From CAJJDF01 sp965657945 (GTDB taxonomy: Bacteria; Bacteroidota; Bacteroidia; Flavobacteriales_D; CAJJDF01), in the NCBI GenBank assembly GCA_965657945.1, contig CBFHPW010000052.1, positions 1 to 5,505 on the forward strand: DNA of 5,505 nucleotides. The letters are read 5' to 3'. The position numbers were made by a program, and so were the translations under genes. Each line of letters starts with the position of its first letter. Within the stretch, counting starts at the first letter, position 1. Positions 5,485 to 5,505 of this stretch are shown piece after piece. The notes under the pieces are model-generated. The model saw only the letters and a program-made list of their open reading frames with translations. It was not told where the DNA came from and searched no databases.

Positions 5485-5505
5485 TTTACCGCTTTCTCTT
5501 TACCT

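Noticed and set aside
1..5505. Defence island, prophage, insertion sequence or CRISPR locus
   Set aside because: No repeats in array, transposase, integrase, phage or nuclease-like proteins are visible. Gene content is core metabolism, translation, folding and a signalling pair.

Overview
The window looks like an ordinary stretch of low-GC chromosome from a member of the Bacteroidota, probably the Flavobacteriales. The evidence is its AT-rich composition, start codons preceded by A-rich tracts rather than Shine-Dalgarno sites, lipoprotein-type N-termini, a perfect Bacteroidota-type -7 element (TAnnTTTG) before one operon, and protein sequences typical of that group (PheS motif 2, cyclophilin, class II fumarase). 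The genus cannot be fixed from the sequence. There are no mobile elements, CRISPR arrays, tRNAs or rRNAs.

Layout, left to right. A minus-strand pair lies at 1-1532: a cyclophilin-type peptidyl-prolyl isomerase (768-1532), then, 3 nt downstream, pheS (phenylalanyl-tRNA synthetase alpha subunit), whose 3' end runs off the left edge. A 78-bp divergent promoter region (1533-1610) separates this pair from the only plus-strand gene, a small predicted lipoprotein (1611-2000). The 229-bp convergent gap after it (2001-2229) holds two strong intrinsic terminators, one serving each side. On the minus strand, an ArsC/YfgD-family reductase (3636-3977) and class II fumarase fumC (2230-3624) form a tight two-gene operon with its own promoter. 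At the right end, also on the minus strand, an ECF sigma factor (4846-5460) overlaps by 4 nt a single-pass membrane protein (4031-4849) that is probably its anti-sigma factor.

Functionally, the right end is a candidate envelope-to-transcription signalling module. The middle supplies a TCA-cycle enzyme and a thiol reductase-like protein. The left end couples protein folding in the envelope with translation. No terminator is visible between the anti-sigma candidate and arsC, so some read-through from the sigma operon into arsC-fumC is possible. I see no strong sign of an undescribed multi-gene system. The least characterised items are the cysteine-free anti-sigma candidate, the hydrophobic tail of its sigma factor, and the small four-cysteine lipoprotein.
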